From Accumulibacter jenkinsii (GTDB taxonomy: Bacteria > Pseudomonadota > Gammaproteobacteria > Burkholderiales > Rhodocyclaceae): a DNA stretch of 64,000 bases. Under the pieces are notes generated by a model. The model saw only the letters and a program-made list of their open reading frames with translations, was not told the DNA's origin and did not search any database. The stretch covers positions 1-64,000 of the forward strand of contig JAZKUF010000004.1 in assembly GCA_036625225.1 (NCBI GenBank), read 5' to 3'. A program made the translations under genes and the position numbers. Shown one piece after another: positions 44,901-53,279 of this stretch (its first letter is position 1; every line of letters begins with the position of its first letter).

Positions 44901-45148
44901 CTGGACAAGCCCGGCTCGTCGCCGAGAAAATCCGTCTCACCTTGTCGGCGCCCTATCTCCTGACCATCCGACAGCAGGGAAAGGCCGAGACGATCATCGA
45001 ACATCACTGCACGGCCAGCATCGGCATCGCCTTGTTCTCCAGTCAGCCGGGTAGCCGGGATGACCTCCTGAAATGGGCCGATGCAGCGATGTACCAGGCC
45101 AAGGAGGAAGGACCCAACCTGATTCGCTTCCATGACCCACAGGCCTGA
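41927..45148 (+). CDS. multi-PAS membrane diguanylate cyclase
   Basis: A 1073-aa protein. A transmembrane helix near 15-33 is followed by a large periplasmic Cache-type domain (to about 285), a second helix near 290-308, a HAMP-like linker, about four PAS/PAC repeats (roughly 370-880, each ending in a D-I/V-T-E/A-R motif such as DITERKQAENAL, DITARKRAEEAL and DVTERRAAEDRI), and a C-terminal GGDEF domain. The active loop is RFGGDEFVVLLS near residue 972, with an intact RxxD inhibitory site (RAMD). No EAL domain. Monocistronic after a 157-base gap from lysA. Confidence 0.95.
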   Translation: MRLGRVQWLSLKSRITLFTLAIFLLSLWSLSYYVSQMLRQDMQRLLSEQQFSTATFMAAAVEGDLKDRLDVLERIAGRIGAPLLDKPAALSRFLEQQTLLQTLFNGGVFVTGLDGRSIAAVPRSTGPLGCLEGDDTAQTLRAGQVSIGRATLDRASKSPVFVMSTPLRDRNRQVMGAVCGVTRLDLRNFLDKVTGNRYGNTGGYLLVAPKDRLIVTATDKSRIMEVLPAAGTHPWLDTFLDGYEGSAVIVNPRGVEVLASDKGIPAAGWIMAAVLPTEEAFAPLRAMQQRMLQATILLTVLAGILTWHMLHGQLSPLSAAARRLANRPAEPPFLLPLPVVRNDEIGQLIAAFNGLLETLAQREDALKESAALLNRTQRINRTGGWEWHIGKQTMTWTAETYRIHGLAASGRAPVSPDLIEKSLACYHPDDRARILQAFRRCVEDGEAYDFEVPFNSSPSHPPKWIRTSAEAVRCRDRIVKVVGNIADITERKQAENALKENQAFQNVVLNSVAAEIVVLDRDGRIQSVNERWTRFALENGSEAGRSPPNTGVGVNYLAICRADPAAMTSHGAGLNALAGIEAVLAGRLPSFSLEYPCHSPQKERWFSMEVMPLGDTRGGVAITHTDISAIKAAERALARSEQRLSLVLRATRDGFWDWDLVRNELYYSPRWWTMLGYIEGELATDPDLWRRLMHPDDLARIDLAFAAALMSGTDAYQMEFRLRCKDGKYATLLSCGHILRDGKGKAIRVSGAHRDITARKRAEEALREQEEFFRLIAENLEDFVTVLNLDGQRVYASPSYARLLGKRELSGTSSFEAIHPADRDQVVRRFRETADTGKSHSLEYRFLMNDGSVRFMESRGGVIKDNEGRIRRVVVVSHDVTERRAAEDRIHHLAFHDALTHLPNRLTLRDRLSQAMAASKRTGRHGALMFVDLDNFKPVNDTHGHEAGDSLLIEAANRLQASVRAMDTVVRFGGDEFVVLLSTLHADLAESTGQARLVAEKIRLTLSAPYLLTIRQQGKAETIIEHHCTASIGIALFSSQPGSRDDLLKWADAAMYQAKEEGPNLIRFHDPQA

Positions 45149-45179
45149 AGCGTGTGCCCTGGGCGGCGCCCGGATGAGT

Positions 45180-46451
45180 TTAACTCCCTGAACAATTCTG
45201 GGTATTGCCCACACCCAGCAAATATTCCAAAGGACTCCGATCGGAATAGAGTGATGTCAGGCTATTGCGTACGCCAAGATCGATGCCATGAGAAGAATAT
45301 AATCCGCCATTTATCTGGCTTGCATAAATGACGGTATCTCTGAAACAACGGAACAGTTGCTTGTCTGGCGGCTCACCATGGTGCCAGAAGTCGCGCAAGT
45401 CCCCCTGGAACGTCAGCCCACGTATCGCATAAACCGCTCTGCCAAGAGCGATCACCGGCTTGAGATGGACGAGAGCCGAAGGTCCGACTGTGCTATTTAC
45501 CGTGACGACCCCCCGAGTATGTTTCAAGAGTCGAGGAAGGTTACCGGATTCCAGATAGACAACCCGCTTGCTGATTCCCAACTCTCGCCCCAGTCGGGCA
45601 ACGACACGCTTGAAGCTCACCATGCCGATATCGTGCGGATGGTTTTTTATTACCAACAAGTGATCGACAGGAGCATGTGCAGCAAATGATCGAAGAGTCA
45701 TCTCGATAACCTCACTCATGTCCTGAAAATCAGAGTGAATTTTTATCTGTGAATCACTGTCGAGCTGTAGCGGAAAAAAATAGAAACGTTGGCGACTGGA
45801 GAGCAGCTGGTCAATCGTATCGTTATCTCTTCTTTCGTGTAAAGGTAGTGTTGAAAACCGGATGGCCCAGCCGGCCAGTTCAACAGCAGAGACATATGGC
45901 CTGTGCGTCCGATACCCTGGATAAAGCACATAATTGGCAATATTGGGCACGTGGTAAGCCAACTCGTGTGCGGCGAGCAGCCACGTTGGATTACTGACCT
46001 GTTCACCATTTCCTTGCTCCGGCAGGGCCCGGCCAACCTCAAGATAAAAATCCGGATCGCTCGGCAATGGTGAATGTCCGTTAATCCCACCTCGCTCCAG
46101 CGTAATCCAGTTGGGACGAAAATAGCCTTCCTCAAACACGTGGATCCGCAGGTTTCGTTCAATGCCAAGCCTTTTCGCCTCCTGATGAAGATAGCGACTG
46201 TCACCATGCATGACGAGATCCGTGATCCCGTCCCGGTCGATCAACACGCTCAAGAATTCACGATAATTTTTCTGTCGACCGCGGAAATGCACCCGGGAAT
46301 TATTCTGCGAATAGATCCAGTCCCCGACATTGAACACCACTCGCCGGACAGCATGTCCATCTCGCGCAACAGCGTTTGCCAGGCGCATGAAGAAATGACT
46401 GCAACTCCCCTGAAGAAAGAGGAATGATTTGGAAAAACCGTCCAACCGCAT
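45180..46451 (-). CDS. capsule polysaccharide export-like protein (KpsS type)
   Basis: A 423-aa protein of the Capsule_synth family: SFLFLQGSCSHFFMRLANAV, DWIYSQNNSRVHFRGR, HVFEEGYFRPNWITLE, HLLVIKNHPHDIG and GVVTVNSTVGPSALVHLKPVIALGRAVY. KpsS enzymes add Kdo to the lipid anchor of group 2 capsules (known for the family). No other capsule genes flank it, so it is an orphan. Lines I sampled here are about half G+C, well below the flanks, so recent horizontal gain is likely. Confidence 0.85.
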   Translation of the reverse strand: MRLDGFSKSFLFLQGSCSHFFMRLANAVARDGHAVRRVVFNVGDWIYSQNNSRVHFRGRQKNYREFLSVLIDRDGITDLVMHGDSRYLHQEAKRLGIERNLRIHVFEEGYFRPNWITLERGGINGHSPLPSDPDFYLEVGRALPEQGNGEQVSNPTWLLAAHELAYHVPNIANYVLYPGYRTHRPYVSAVELAGWAIRFSTLPLHERRDNDTIDQLLSSRQRFYFFPLQLDSDSQIKIHSDFQDMSEVIEMTLRSFAAHAPVDHLLVIKNHPHDIGMVSFKRVVARLGRELGISKRVVYLESGNLPRLLKHTRGVVTVNSTVGPSALVHLKPVIALGRAVYAIRGLTFQGDLRDFWHHGEPPDKQLFRCFRDTVIYASQINGGLYSSHGIDLGVRNSLTSLYSDRSPLEYLLGVGNTQNCSGS

Positions 46452-46828
46452 AGGGTTACTTCTTATTCAATCCCAACACCAGGGGCGAGGGTGTCCTTCC
46501 TCGTCGAACGAGACCTCGTTCTCCGATCGGCGCCCGGCTTGGCCGCGCGTGCGTTCGCCCCCCACCTAGGCGCCATCGACCTGAACCTGGCCATCGAGCA
46601 CGTAACCAGCTTGCCGCGGCATCATCGCCCGCATCGGCCAGCTTGTCGTAGATCCGCCAGGCCATAGGGTCTCTCTGAAATCAATGGGCAGCATGATACT
46701 TCGTAACTTCTCATGAAGGGGTGGCATGGCTCGTGCGGCGCGTTGGCGGATGAGGTCGGTCAAGGGCGGAAGCTGGTCGGCGGAGATGTCAGGTAAACGG
46801 GTTGCCGCCACCGCTCGTCGAAGCCGCG
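46452..46828. other. intergenic region, no recognised gene
   Basis: About 375 bases between the KpsS-like gene and livF. Two minus-strand frames overlap here, one with ADQLPPLTDLIRQRAARAMP and one with MAWRIYDKLADAGDDAAASW. They look as if one short gene had been frameshifted, but I recognise no family. No IS ends were found. Junk next to a horizontally acquired gene is the simplest reading. Confidence 0.4.
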
Positions 46829-47587
46829 CTAGCGGCGGCCGCCGAGACCGAGATAGCTCTCGATCACGCGCGGATCGGTGGCGAGTTCGCGGCTCGGTCC
46901 TGCGAGCGAGAAATCGCCGGTTTCGAGCACATAGCCGTAATCGGCCACCTGCAGGGCGGCGCGGGCATTCTGCTCGACGAGCAGGATGGCAACGCCGGTT
47001 TTCTTCAGCTGCGCGACGGTGCGAAAAATCTCCTTGATGACCAGTGGCGCGAGGCCGAGGCTCGGTTCGTCGAGCAGCAACAGCCGCGGCTTGGCCATCA
47101 GCGCGCGGCCCATGGCGAGCATCTGGCGTTCGCCGCCCGAGAGGGTGCCGGCGAACTGCTGACGACGTTCGAGCAGGCGCGGAAAGAGGTCGAAAACCTC
47201 GTCCATGGTTTCCAGCCGGTCGCGATGGCCGGCCCGATAGCGGTCGAAAGCGCCGAGCAGGAGGTTGTCCTCGACGCTCATTTCGGCAAAGAGCTCGCGC
47301 TTCTCGGGCACCAGCGTCATTCCCTGGCGCACCAGCTGTTCGACGCTGCGCCCGGCGCGCTGCCGCTCGCCGAGATAGACGACCTCGCCCTGGATCGGCA
47401 GCAGACCGATCAGCGCCGACAACAGGGTGGTCTTGCCGGCGCCGTTCGGACCGATGACGGTGACAATCTCGCCGCGATGCACCTTGAGGGCGAGGTTGTG
47501 CAGTGCTTCGACCTTGCCGTAGCTGACCGACAGGTTTTGTACCTCGAGCACGACGGACCTTTCATCTGCTGCCGTCAGCCCGTTCAT
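46829..47587 (-). CDS. livF: branched-chain amino-acid-type ABC transporter ATP-binding protein LivF
   Basis: A 252-aa ATPase: Walker A IGPNGAGKTTLLSAL, signature LSGGERQMLAMGRAL, Walker B LLLLDEPSLGLAP, and the H-loop-region end LLVEQNARAAL. The segment LGLAPLVIKEIF is characteristic of LivF. Cytoplasmic partner of the LivH/LivM permease. It overlaps the upstream livM-livG gene by ATGA. The substrate may be an amide, urea or amino acid; the operon alone does not say. Confidence 0.95.
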   Translation of the reverse strand: MNGLTAADERSVVLEVQNLSVSYGKVEALHNLALKVHRGEIVTVIGPNGAGKTTLLSALIGLLPIQGEVVYLGERQRAGRSVEQLVRQGMTLVPEKRELFAEMSVEDNLLLGAFDRYRAGHRDRLETMDEVFDLFPRLLERRQQFAGTLSGGERQMLAMGRALMAKPRLLLLDEPSLGLAPLVIKEIFRTVAQLKKTGVAILLVEQNARAALQVADYGYVLETGDFSLAGPSRELATDPRVIESYLGLGGRR

Positions 47588-49356
47588 TCGACACCGCCGA
47601 GGTAGGCTTCGACCACCGCCGGATTGCGCTGCACCTCTTCCGGCAGACCGGCCGCGAGCTTGCGGCCGAACTCCATGACCAGCACGCGGTCGGCGAGTCC
47701 CATGACGAAATCCATGTCGTGCTCGACCAGCAGGATGCCGATGCCTTCGGCGCGCAAGCGGCGAAGCAGGTCGGCGAGCGCCTGTTTTTCGAGGTATCGC
47801 AGACCGGCTGCGGGCTCGTCGAGGAGCAGCAGGCAGGGGTCGGCGGCGAGCGCCCGGGCAATCTCGACGAGGCGCTGTTTGCCGAGCGGCAGGCTGCCGG
47901 CGGCTTCGTACATCTGCTCGGCGAGGCCGCAGCGTTCGATCTGCCGGGCGGCTTCCTGCAGCAGGCGCCCCTCCTCGGCCCGGTCGGCGCGGCAGGCGGC
48001 GGCGACGACGCCGCGGTGGCCGCGCAGATGGGCGCCGATGGCGACGTTTTCAATGACGCTCATGGCGGGCAGCAGGCGGACATGCTGGAAAGTCCGGCTC
48101 ATGCCGCGCCGCGCGATGGCGCGCGCGGGCAGCGATTCGACGCGTTCGCCGCGAAAGAGCACGCTGCCCGAAGTCAGCGGGTCGACGCCCGAGATGCCGT
48201 TGAACATGGTGCTCTTGCCGGCGCCGTTCGGCCCGATCAGCGCCATCACTTCTCCCGCCCTGACCGTGAAGCTCACGCAGTCGTTGGCGATCAGGCCGCC
48301 GAAATGCTTGCTCGCGTCCTGCACTTCGAGCAGCACCGCGTCCGCGCCCGGCAAGGGTCGCCGCGCGAGCGCCGCGCCGGCCTCGACCGGCGAGCGCCGC
48401 TGCGGCTGCGGAAAAAAACGCTGCAGCATCGGCCAGACGCCGTCGCGCGCGCGCTGCAGGACGACGATCATCAGCAGACCGAAGACGATCATCTCGAAAT
48501 TGCCGCTCTGCCCGAGCAGGCGCGGCAGCCAGTCCTGCAGCCCCTGTTTGAGGACGGTGATCAGCGCCGCGCCGAGGATCGCTCCCCAGACGTGCGAGAC
48601 GCCACCGACGACCGCCATGAACAGGTATTCGATTCCCTGCGTCAGCGAGAAAGGCGTCGGATTGACGAAGCGCTGCAGGTGCGCATAGAGCCAGCCCGAG
48701 GTGCCTGCGTAGAGGGCGGCGACGGTAAACACGAGGATCTTGGCGCGCGCCGTGTCCACGCCCATCGCTTCGGCCATCACCGAGCCACCCTTCAAGGCCC
48801 GGATGGCGCGGCCCTCGCGCGAATCGAGCAGGTTGCGCGTCGCCAGCACAAGCAGCAGGAGGACCGCCCAGATGAGGTAGAAGAACTCGCGGCCGGAGCG
48901 GATTTCAAGCTCGCCGATCTGCAGCGGCGGGATGCTGCTGATGCCGGTGTGGCCGCCGAGCCCCTCGAGATTGCCGAACAGATAATAGAGGCTCATCCCC
49001 CAGGCGATCGTGCCGAGCGGCAGGAAATGACCCGACAGGCGCAGCGTCACGAGTCCCAGCGAGAGCGCCACCAGCGCCGTCACCAGGAGGCCGGCGGGCA
49101 GCGTGAGCCAGGGCGAGACCCCCTGGACGGTGGTCAGGTAGGCCGAGGTGTAAGCACCCAGCCCGGCAAAAGCCGCCTGCCCGAAAGAGGTCAGGCCGCC
49201 GACGCCGGTCAGCATGACGAGGCCGAGGGCGACGATGGCGTAGAGGCCGATGTAGTTCAGCAGCGTGACATGGAACTCGGGCAGGAGCAGCGGCGCGGCC
49301 AGCAGGGCAGCGACGAAGAGCAGCAGGAAGACGGTCGATTGCAGACTGCGCTTCAT
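47584..49356 (-). CDS. livM-livG: fused LivM permease - LivG ATP-binding protein
   Basis: A 590-aa fusion. Residues 1-310 are a LivM-type permease with about eight membrane helices (ALGLVMLTGVGGLTSFGQAAFAGLGAY; YLFMAVVGGVSHVWGAILG). After a short linker (about 311-340), residues 340-590 are LivG: Walker A IGPNGAGKSTMFNGI, Q-loop RTFQHVRL, signature LPLGKQRLVEIARAL, Walker B LLLLDEPAAGLR, ending HDMDFVMGLADRVLVMEFG. The signature has Pro-Leu where LSxGQ is usual. ATGA overlaps join it to livH and livF. Confidence 0.94.
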   Translation of the reverse strand: MKRSLQSTVFLLLFVAALLAAPLLLPEFHVTLLNYIGLYAIVALGLVMLTGVGGLTSFGQAAFAGLGAYTSAYLTTVQGVSPWLTLPAGLLVTALVALSLGLVTLRLSGHFLPLGTIAWGMSLYYLFGNLEGLGGHTGISSIPPLQIGELEIRSGREFFYLIWAVLLLLVLATRNLLDSREGRAIRALKGGSVMAEAMGVDTARAKILVFTVAALYAGTSGWLYAHLQRFVNPTPFSLTQGIEYLFMAVVGGVSHVWGAILGAALITVLKQGLQDWLPRLLGQSGNFEMIVFGLLMIVVLQRARDGVWPMLQRFFPQPQRRSPVEAGAALARRPLPGADAVLLEVQDASKHFGGLIANDCVSFTVRAGEVMALIGPNGAGKSTMFNGISGVDPLTSGSVLFRGERVESLPARAIARRGMSRTFQHVRLLPAMSVIENVAIGAHLRGHRGVVAAACRADRAEEGRLLQEAARQIERCGLAEQMYEAAGSLPLGKQRLVEIARALAADPCLLLLDEPAAGLRYLEKQALADLLRRLRAEGIGILLVEHDMDFVMGLADRVLVMEFGRKLAAGLPEEVQRNPAVVEAYLGGVE

Positions 49357-50387
49357 CCCTCCTCCACGTGCTGCGTCTTCAGCGAGCGCCAGAGGAGCAC
49401 CGGGATGATCAGGGTAAACACGATCACTTCCTTGAAGGCGCTGGCGTAGAACGACGAATACGATTCGAGGAGGCCGACCAGAATGGCGCCGGCAGCCGCC
49501 ATCGGGTAGCTCGCCAGGCCGCCGATGATGGCGCCGACAAAACCCTTGAGGCCGATCAGGAAACCCGAGTCGTAATAAAGGGTCGTGAGCGGCGAAATCA
49601 GGATTCCCGAGAGGGCGCCGATCGCCGCCGCGAGGGTAAACGAGAGGAGCCCGGCAAGCTTGCCGGAAATGCCCATCAGGCGTGCGCCGGTGCGGTTCAT
49701 GGCGGTCGCCCGCAAGGCCTTGCCGTAGATCGTTCGCTCGAAGAAGAAATAGAGCGCGATGATCAAGAGCACGCTCGCCACCAGGACCAGCACCGCCTGG
49801 CCCTGCAGCAGGGCGTCGCCGACCGCGAAGCTGACCTCGGTGAAGAGCGGCGTTCGCGACCCCTCGGCACCGAAGAAAAGGAGCCCGAGACCGATCAGCG
49901 TCACATGCACGGCGACCGAGACGATCAGCAGCACCAGCACCGACGCTTCGGCGACCGGCTGGTAAGCCAGGCGATAGAGCATCGGCCCGAGGGGCACCAC
50001 GAGCAGCAGCGCGAGAACGACCTGCAGCGGCAGCGCGAGGCTCGCCGGCGAAACGGCGAGCAGCATTCCGGCGAGCAGCAGCGGCGCCCCGCAGTTGACC
50101 AGCAGGATCAGCGGCAGCTGCCGGAAACGCTTTTCGCGCAGCGCCGCCGAGCCTTCGATGAGGGCAATCAGGGTGCCCATCGCGAGCAGCAGCCAGAGGG
50201 TTCCCGGCAGGTGGTCCGCCTGCAGGCTGGCGAGCGTCAGCGCACCGAAAGCGACAAACTCGCCCTGCGGGATGAAGATCACCCGCGTGACGGCGAACAC
50301 CAGGACCAGCGCCAGCGCCAGCAGCGCATAGACGGCGCCATTGGTGACGCCGTCCTGACCGAGCAGCAAGGCAATCTGCAAATCCAT
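49353..50387 (-). CDS. livH: branched-chain amino-acid-type ABC permease LivH
   Basis: A 344-aa permease with many membrane helices: NGAVYALLALALVLVFAVTRVIFIPQGEFVAFGAL is the hallmark N-terminus. The EAA-like cytoplasmic loop RTIYGKALRATAMNRTGARLMGI follows, then LKGFVGAIIGGLASYPMAAAGAILVGLLE. It is somewhat longer than the usual 290-300 residues because of a hydrophobic insertion near 75-130. Ends with ATGA overlap to livM-livG. Confidence 0.95.
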   Translation of the reverse strand: MDLQIALLLGQDGVTNGAVYALLALALVLVFAVTRVIFIPQGEFVAFGALTLASLQADHLPGTLWLLLAMGTLIALIEGSAALREKRFRQLPLILLVNCGAPLLLAGMLLAVSPASLALPLQVVLALLLVVPLGPMLYRLAYQPVAEASVLVLLIVSVAVHVTLIGLGLLFFGAEGSRTPLFTEVSFAVGDALLQGQAVLVLVASVLLIIALYFFFERTIYGKALRATAMNRTGARLMGISGKLAGLLSFTLAAAIGALSGILISPLTTLYYDSGFLIGLKGFVGAIIGGLASYPMAAAGAILVGLLESYSSFYASAFKEVIVFTLIIPVLLWRSLKTQHVEEG

Positions 50388-50483
50388 CGAAATTCCTGTC
50401 CCGACCCCGACCGGTTCAATCCCTGCAGGCCCACGGCCGGGAGCGCCACCCCGGCGGGCGGGCCAGGCGACCGGCCGGAGGAT

Positions 50484-51638
50484 TTACTGCACGAGCTGCC
50501 AGTTGCCGCCTTCGATCTTCACCATCACGCGCGCGCGCTGGTCGAGACCGAGGTGATCCTGCGGGCTCATGTTGAAGACGCCATGCGCGGCGGTCAGGTT
50601 GCTGGTCTTTTCGAGCGCGTCGCGCAGCGCCTTGCGGAACTCGGGAGTGCCCGGTTTTGCCTTCTTCAGCGCTTCGGGGACGGCATTGCCGAGCAGCTTG
50701 CCGGCGTCCCAGGCGTGCGCACCGAAGGTCGAGGCGCTGCCCTTGCCATGCGCCGCCTCGTACTTGTCGACATATTCGAGCGCCGCTTTCTTGACCGGGT
50801 TGCTGGCCGGCAGTTGCGCTGCCAGCAGCACCGGTCCGGCGGGCAGGAAGGTGCCTTCGCAATCCTTGCCACAGACGCGCAGAAAGTCGGCGTTGGCCAC
50901 GCCGTGCGTCTGGTACATGATCCCCTTGTAACCCCGCTCCTTGAGCGACTTCTGCGGCAGCGCGGCGGGCGTCCCGGCGCCGCCGACCAGCACCGCATCC
51001 GGACGGGCGGAGAGAATCTTCAGCACCTGGCCGGTGACCGAGGTATCGGTGCGGTTGAAGCGTTCGTTGCCGACGATGCGGATTTTGCGCAGCTCGGCAA
51101 TCTTCGAGAACTCGTTCCACCAGCCTTCGCCGTAGGCGTCGGCAAAACCGATGTAGGCGACGGTCTTCACATTGTTGCGGCTCATGTGCTCGACGATCGC
51201 CGTCGCCATCTGGATGTCGTTCTGGGGCGTCTTGAACACCCAGTAGCGCTTGTCGTCCATCGGCTCGATGATCCTCGCCGACGCCGCCATGGCGATCATC
51301 GGCGTCCTCGCTTCGGCAACGACGTCGATCATCGCCAGCGAGTTGGGCGAAGTGGTCGAACCGATGACGACGTCGACCCGGTTTTCGGCGATCAGCTTGC
51401 GCGTATTCTTGACCGCGGTGGTGGTGTCTGAGGCATCGTCGAGGACGAGGTAATTGACCTTCTGGCCGGCAATTTCCGTCGGCAGCAAGGCAAAGGTGTT
51501 CTTCTCGGGAATGCCGAGCGAAGCGGCCGGACCGGTCGCCGAGAGCGTCACCCCGACGTTGATGTCGGCCGCTGCCGCAGCGGCATGGGCGGTCGCCAGA
51601 ATCACCAGACACCTGCTCAGTGAGCGTTTGCTTATCAT
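50484..51638 (-). CDS. livJ: branched-chain amino-acid-type periplasmic binding protein LivJ
   Basis: A 384-aa protein with a signal peptide (MISKRSLSRCLVILATAHAA...AAA). The Peripla_BP_6 fold is evident: INVGVTLSATGPAASLGIPEKN, NYLVLDDASDTTTAVKNTRKLI, VDVVIGSTTSPNSLAMIDV and VKTVAYIGFADAYGEGWWNEF. It delivers a substrate to LivH/M. ATG 51638 has GAGGGG upstream; the longer frame upstream is not homologous. It is separated from livH by 96 bases. Confidence 0.93.
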   Translation of the reverse strand: MISKRSLSRCLVILATAHAAAAAADINVGVTLSATGPAASLGIPEKNTFALLPTEIAGQKVNYLVLDDASDTTTAVKNTRKLIAENRVDVVIGSTTSPNSLAMIDVVAEARTPMIAMAASARIIEPMDDKRYWVFKTPQNDIQMATAIVEHMSRNNVKTVAYIGFADAYGEGWWNEFSKIAELRKIRIVGNERFNRTDTSVTGQVLKILSARPDAVLVGGAGTPAALPQKSLKERGYKGIMYQTHGVANADFLRVCGKDCEGTFLPAGPVLLAAQLPASNPVKKAALEYVDKYEAAHGKGSASTFGAHAWDAGKLLGNAVPEALKKAKPGTPEFRKALRDALEKTSNLTAAHGVFNMSPQDHLGLDQRARVMVKIEGGNWQLVQ

Positions 51639-51730
51639 CGTCCCCTCAACCCCGTTTTCGCTGTCACGCCGCCACCCCACCGGCTTGCGGCAAGCGGCCA
51701 TTGTGCGGCCGCAGCGCGCGTGAGACAAGC

Positions 51731-52504
51731 CTAAACGAAGGTGTCGTGGGCAAACTTGACGATAAAAACGCTGACCATGACGAGAAAGACCTTTCTCACG
51801 AAGCGGCTGCCATGGCGCAAGGCGAGATGCGTGCCGAGGAACGATCCGAGCACGTTGCAGAACGCCATGACGACCGCCAGCGCAGGCAGAAAATGACCGT
51901 GCGGGAGAAAGAAGGCGAGCGCCGCGAGGTTGGTCGCCACATTGACCACCTTGGCCGCCGCCGATGCATGCAGGAAGTCAAAGCCGAAGAAGCGGATGAA
52001 GAGAAAGATCAGGAAGCTGCCGGTGCCGGGACCGAAGAAACCATCGTAGAAACCGATCGCGCCGCCGAGCAGCAGGGCGTAGGCGAACTCCCGGCGGCCG
52101 CTGTGCAGCGGCCGATGCAGGGCGCCGAAATCACTGCGCCAGAAAGTATGCACGGCGGCACCGATCAGGAGCAGCAGGATCAGGGGACGCAGCAGGGCGG
52201 GCGGCAGCCAGGCCACCGCCATGGCGCCGAGATACGAACAGGCAAACGCCGCCAGCGCTGCCGGCAGGGTCGTTCGCCAGGGCATCTCGACGCGCCGCGC
52301 GTAGCGCCAGGCGGCGCTGCCGGTGCCGAAGACGCTGGAGAACTTGTTGGTCCCGAAGAGCGTCGCCGGCAGCTCCTGCGGCAGCGCATTGAACAGCGCA
52401 GGGATCTGGATCAGCCCACCGCCGCCGACCGCGGCATCGATGAATCCCGCGAACAGGGCGGCGACGGCAAGACCGAGCAGCAAAGAAAGGTCGATACCGG
52501 TCAT
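51731..52504 (-). CDS. TauE/SafE family (TSUP) membrane permease
   Basis: A 257-aa protein with about eight hydrophobic helices: AALFAGFIDAAVGGGGLIQIPALF is the family's first signature (GxxxAxxGxGGG), mirrored in the second half by LLGGAIGFYDGFFGPGTGSFLIFLFI. Relatives export sulfite, sulfoacetate or similar organosulfur anions. It follows tam by six bases and lies downstream of a SulP permease, which hints at anion traffic, but the substrate is open. Confidence 0.92.
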   Translation of the reverse strand: MTGIDLSLLLGLAVAALFAGFIDAAVGGGGLIQIPALFNALPQELPATLFGTNKFSSVFGTGSAAWRYARRVEMPWRTTLPAALAAFACSYLGAMAVAWLPPALLRPLILLLLIGAAVHTFWRSDFGALHRPLHSGRREFAYALLLGGAIGFYDGFFGPGTGSFLIFLFIRFFGFDFLHASAAAKVVNVATNLAALAFFLPHGHFLPALAVVMAFCNVLGSFLGTHLALRHGSRFVRKVFLVMVSVFIVKFAHDTFV

Positions 52505-52510
52505 CGCCGG

Positions 52511-53272
52511 TCAGCGCTGGGCGACGAAGAAGATCCGCCGGAAGGGAAAAAGCGTCCGTCCATCGGCGCCGGGCGGGTAGGCCGCGGCCAGCTTTCGCCG
52601 GTAAGCGGCGAGAAAGCGCTCGCCGGCCGCCGCATCGAGCCGCGCGAGGTAAGGCCGCAAGGTCGTTCCTTTCATCCACTCGACGAGCGCGTCTTCGCCG
52701 CCGAGCTGCTGCCAGTAGCTGGTTTCCCAGAGATCCAGATGGCGACAGAGGGGGGACAACAGCGCGTGATACTCGGCCACTGGAAGGACGTGGCCCATGC
52801 GAACGTCCGCCAGGAACTCCTGCCAGTCCGCTTCGCCAGCGAGTTCGGCGAGCAGCCGGTGCGATGGCGCAGCGAAGTTGGCCGGCATCTGAACCGCCAG
52901 CACGCCGTCCGCGGTCAATTGCCCGATCAGCTCCGGCAGCCGCCGCGGGTGGTCGTCGAGCCAGTGCAGGGCGGCATTCGAAAAGATCAGATCAGGCGGC
53001 AGCGGCGCCCGCCAGGTGGCCATTTCGGCCTCTTGCCAGGCGATCGTCGATTCCACCCCGGCCGCTTTGGCGAGCATCGCGGGATCGCTGTCGATGCCGG
53101 TGATCTGCGCCGCAGGCCAGCGTTCGGCCAGCAGACGGGTGATGTTGCCGGCGCCACAGCCGAGATCGACGATGCGCCCGAACGACCGGCTGGCGAGCCT
53201 TGCCAGGAGGTCGAGCGCCGGCCGGCGACGGGCGTCGGCAAATTTGAGGTATTGCTCCGGATCCCAGGTCAT
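52511..53272 (-). CDS. tam: trans-aconitate 2-methyltransferase-like protein
   Basis: A 253-aa class I methyltransferase: MTWDPEQYLKFADARRRPALDLLARL is the typical Tam start (W-x-P-x-x-Y-x-x-F), followed by AdoMet motif I IVDLGCGAGNITRLLAERWP, TGIDSDPAML, and LIFSNAALHWLDDHPRRLPEL. The C-terminal half has WYY-type residues near SYWQQLGGEDALVEWMKGT. Tam methylates trans-aconitate, a spontaneous inhibitor formed from cis-aconitate. ATG 53272 by homology. Confidence 0.88.
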   Translation of the reverse strand: MTWDPEQYLKFADARRRPALDLLARLASRSFGRIVDLGCGAGNITRLLAERWPAAQITGIDSDPAMLAKAAGVESTIAWQEAEMATWRAPLPPDLIFSNAALHWLDDHPRRLPELIGQLTADGVLAVQMPANFAAPSHRLLAELAGEADWQEFLADVRMGHVLPVAEYHALLSPLCRHLDLWETSYWQQLGGEDALVEWMKGTTLRPYLARLDAAAGERFLAAYRRKLAAAYPPGADGRTLFPFRRIFFVAQR

Positions 53273-53279
53273 TGCCGTA

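Noticed and set aside
47719..51431. Very long plus-strand frames opposite the liv genes
   Set aside because: No family motifs; the liv genes on the minus strand are coupled and complete.
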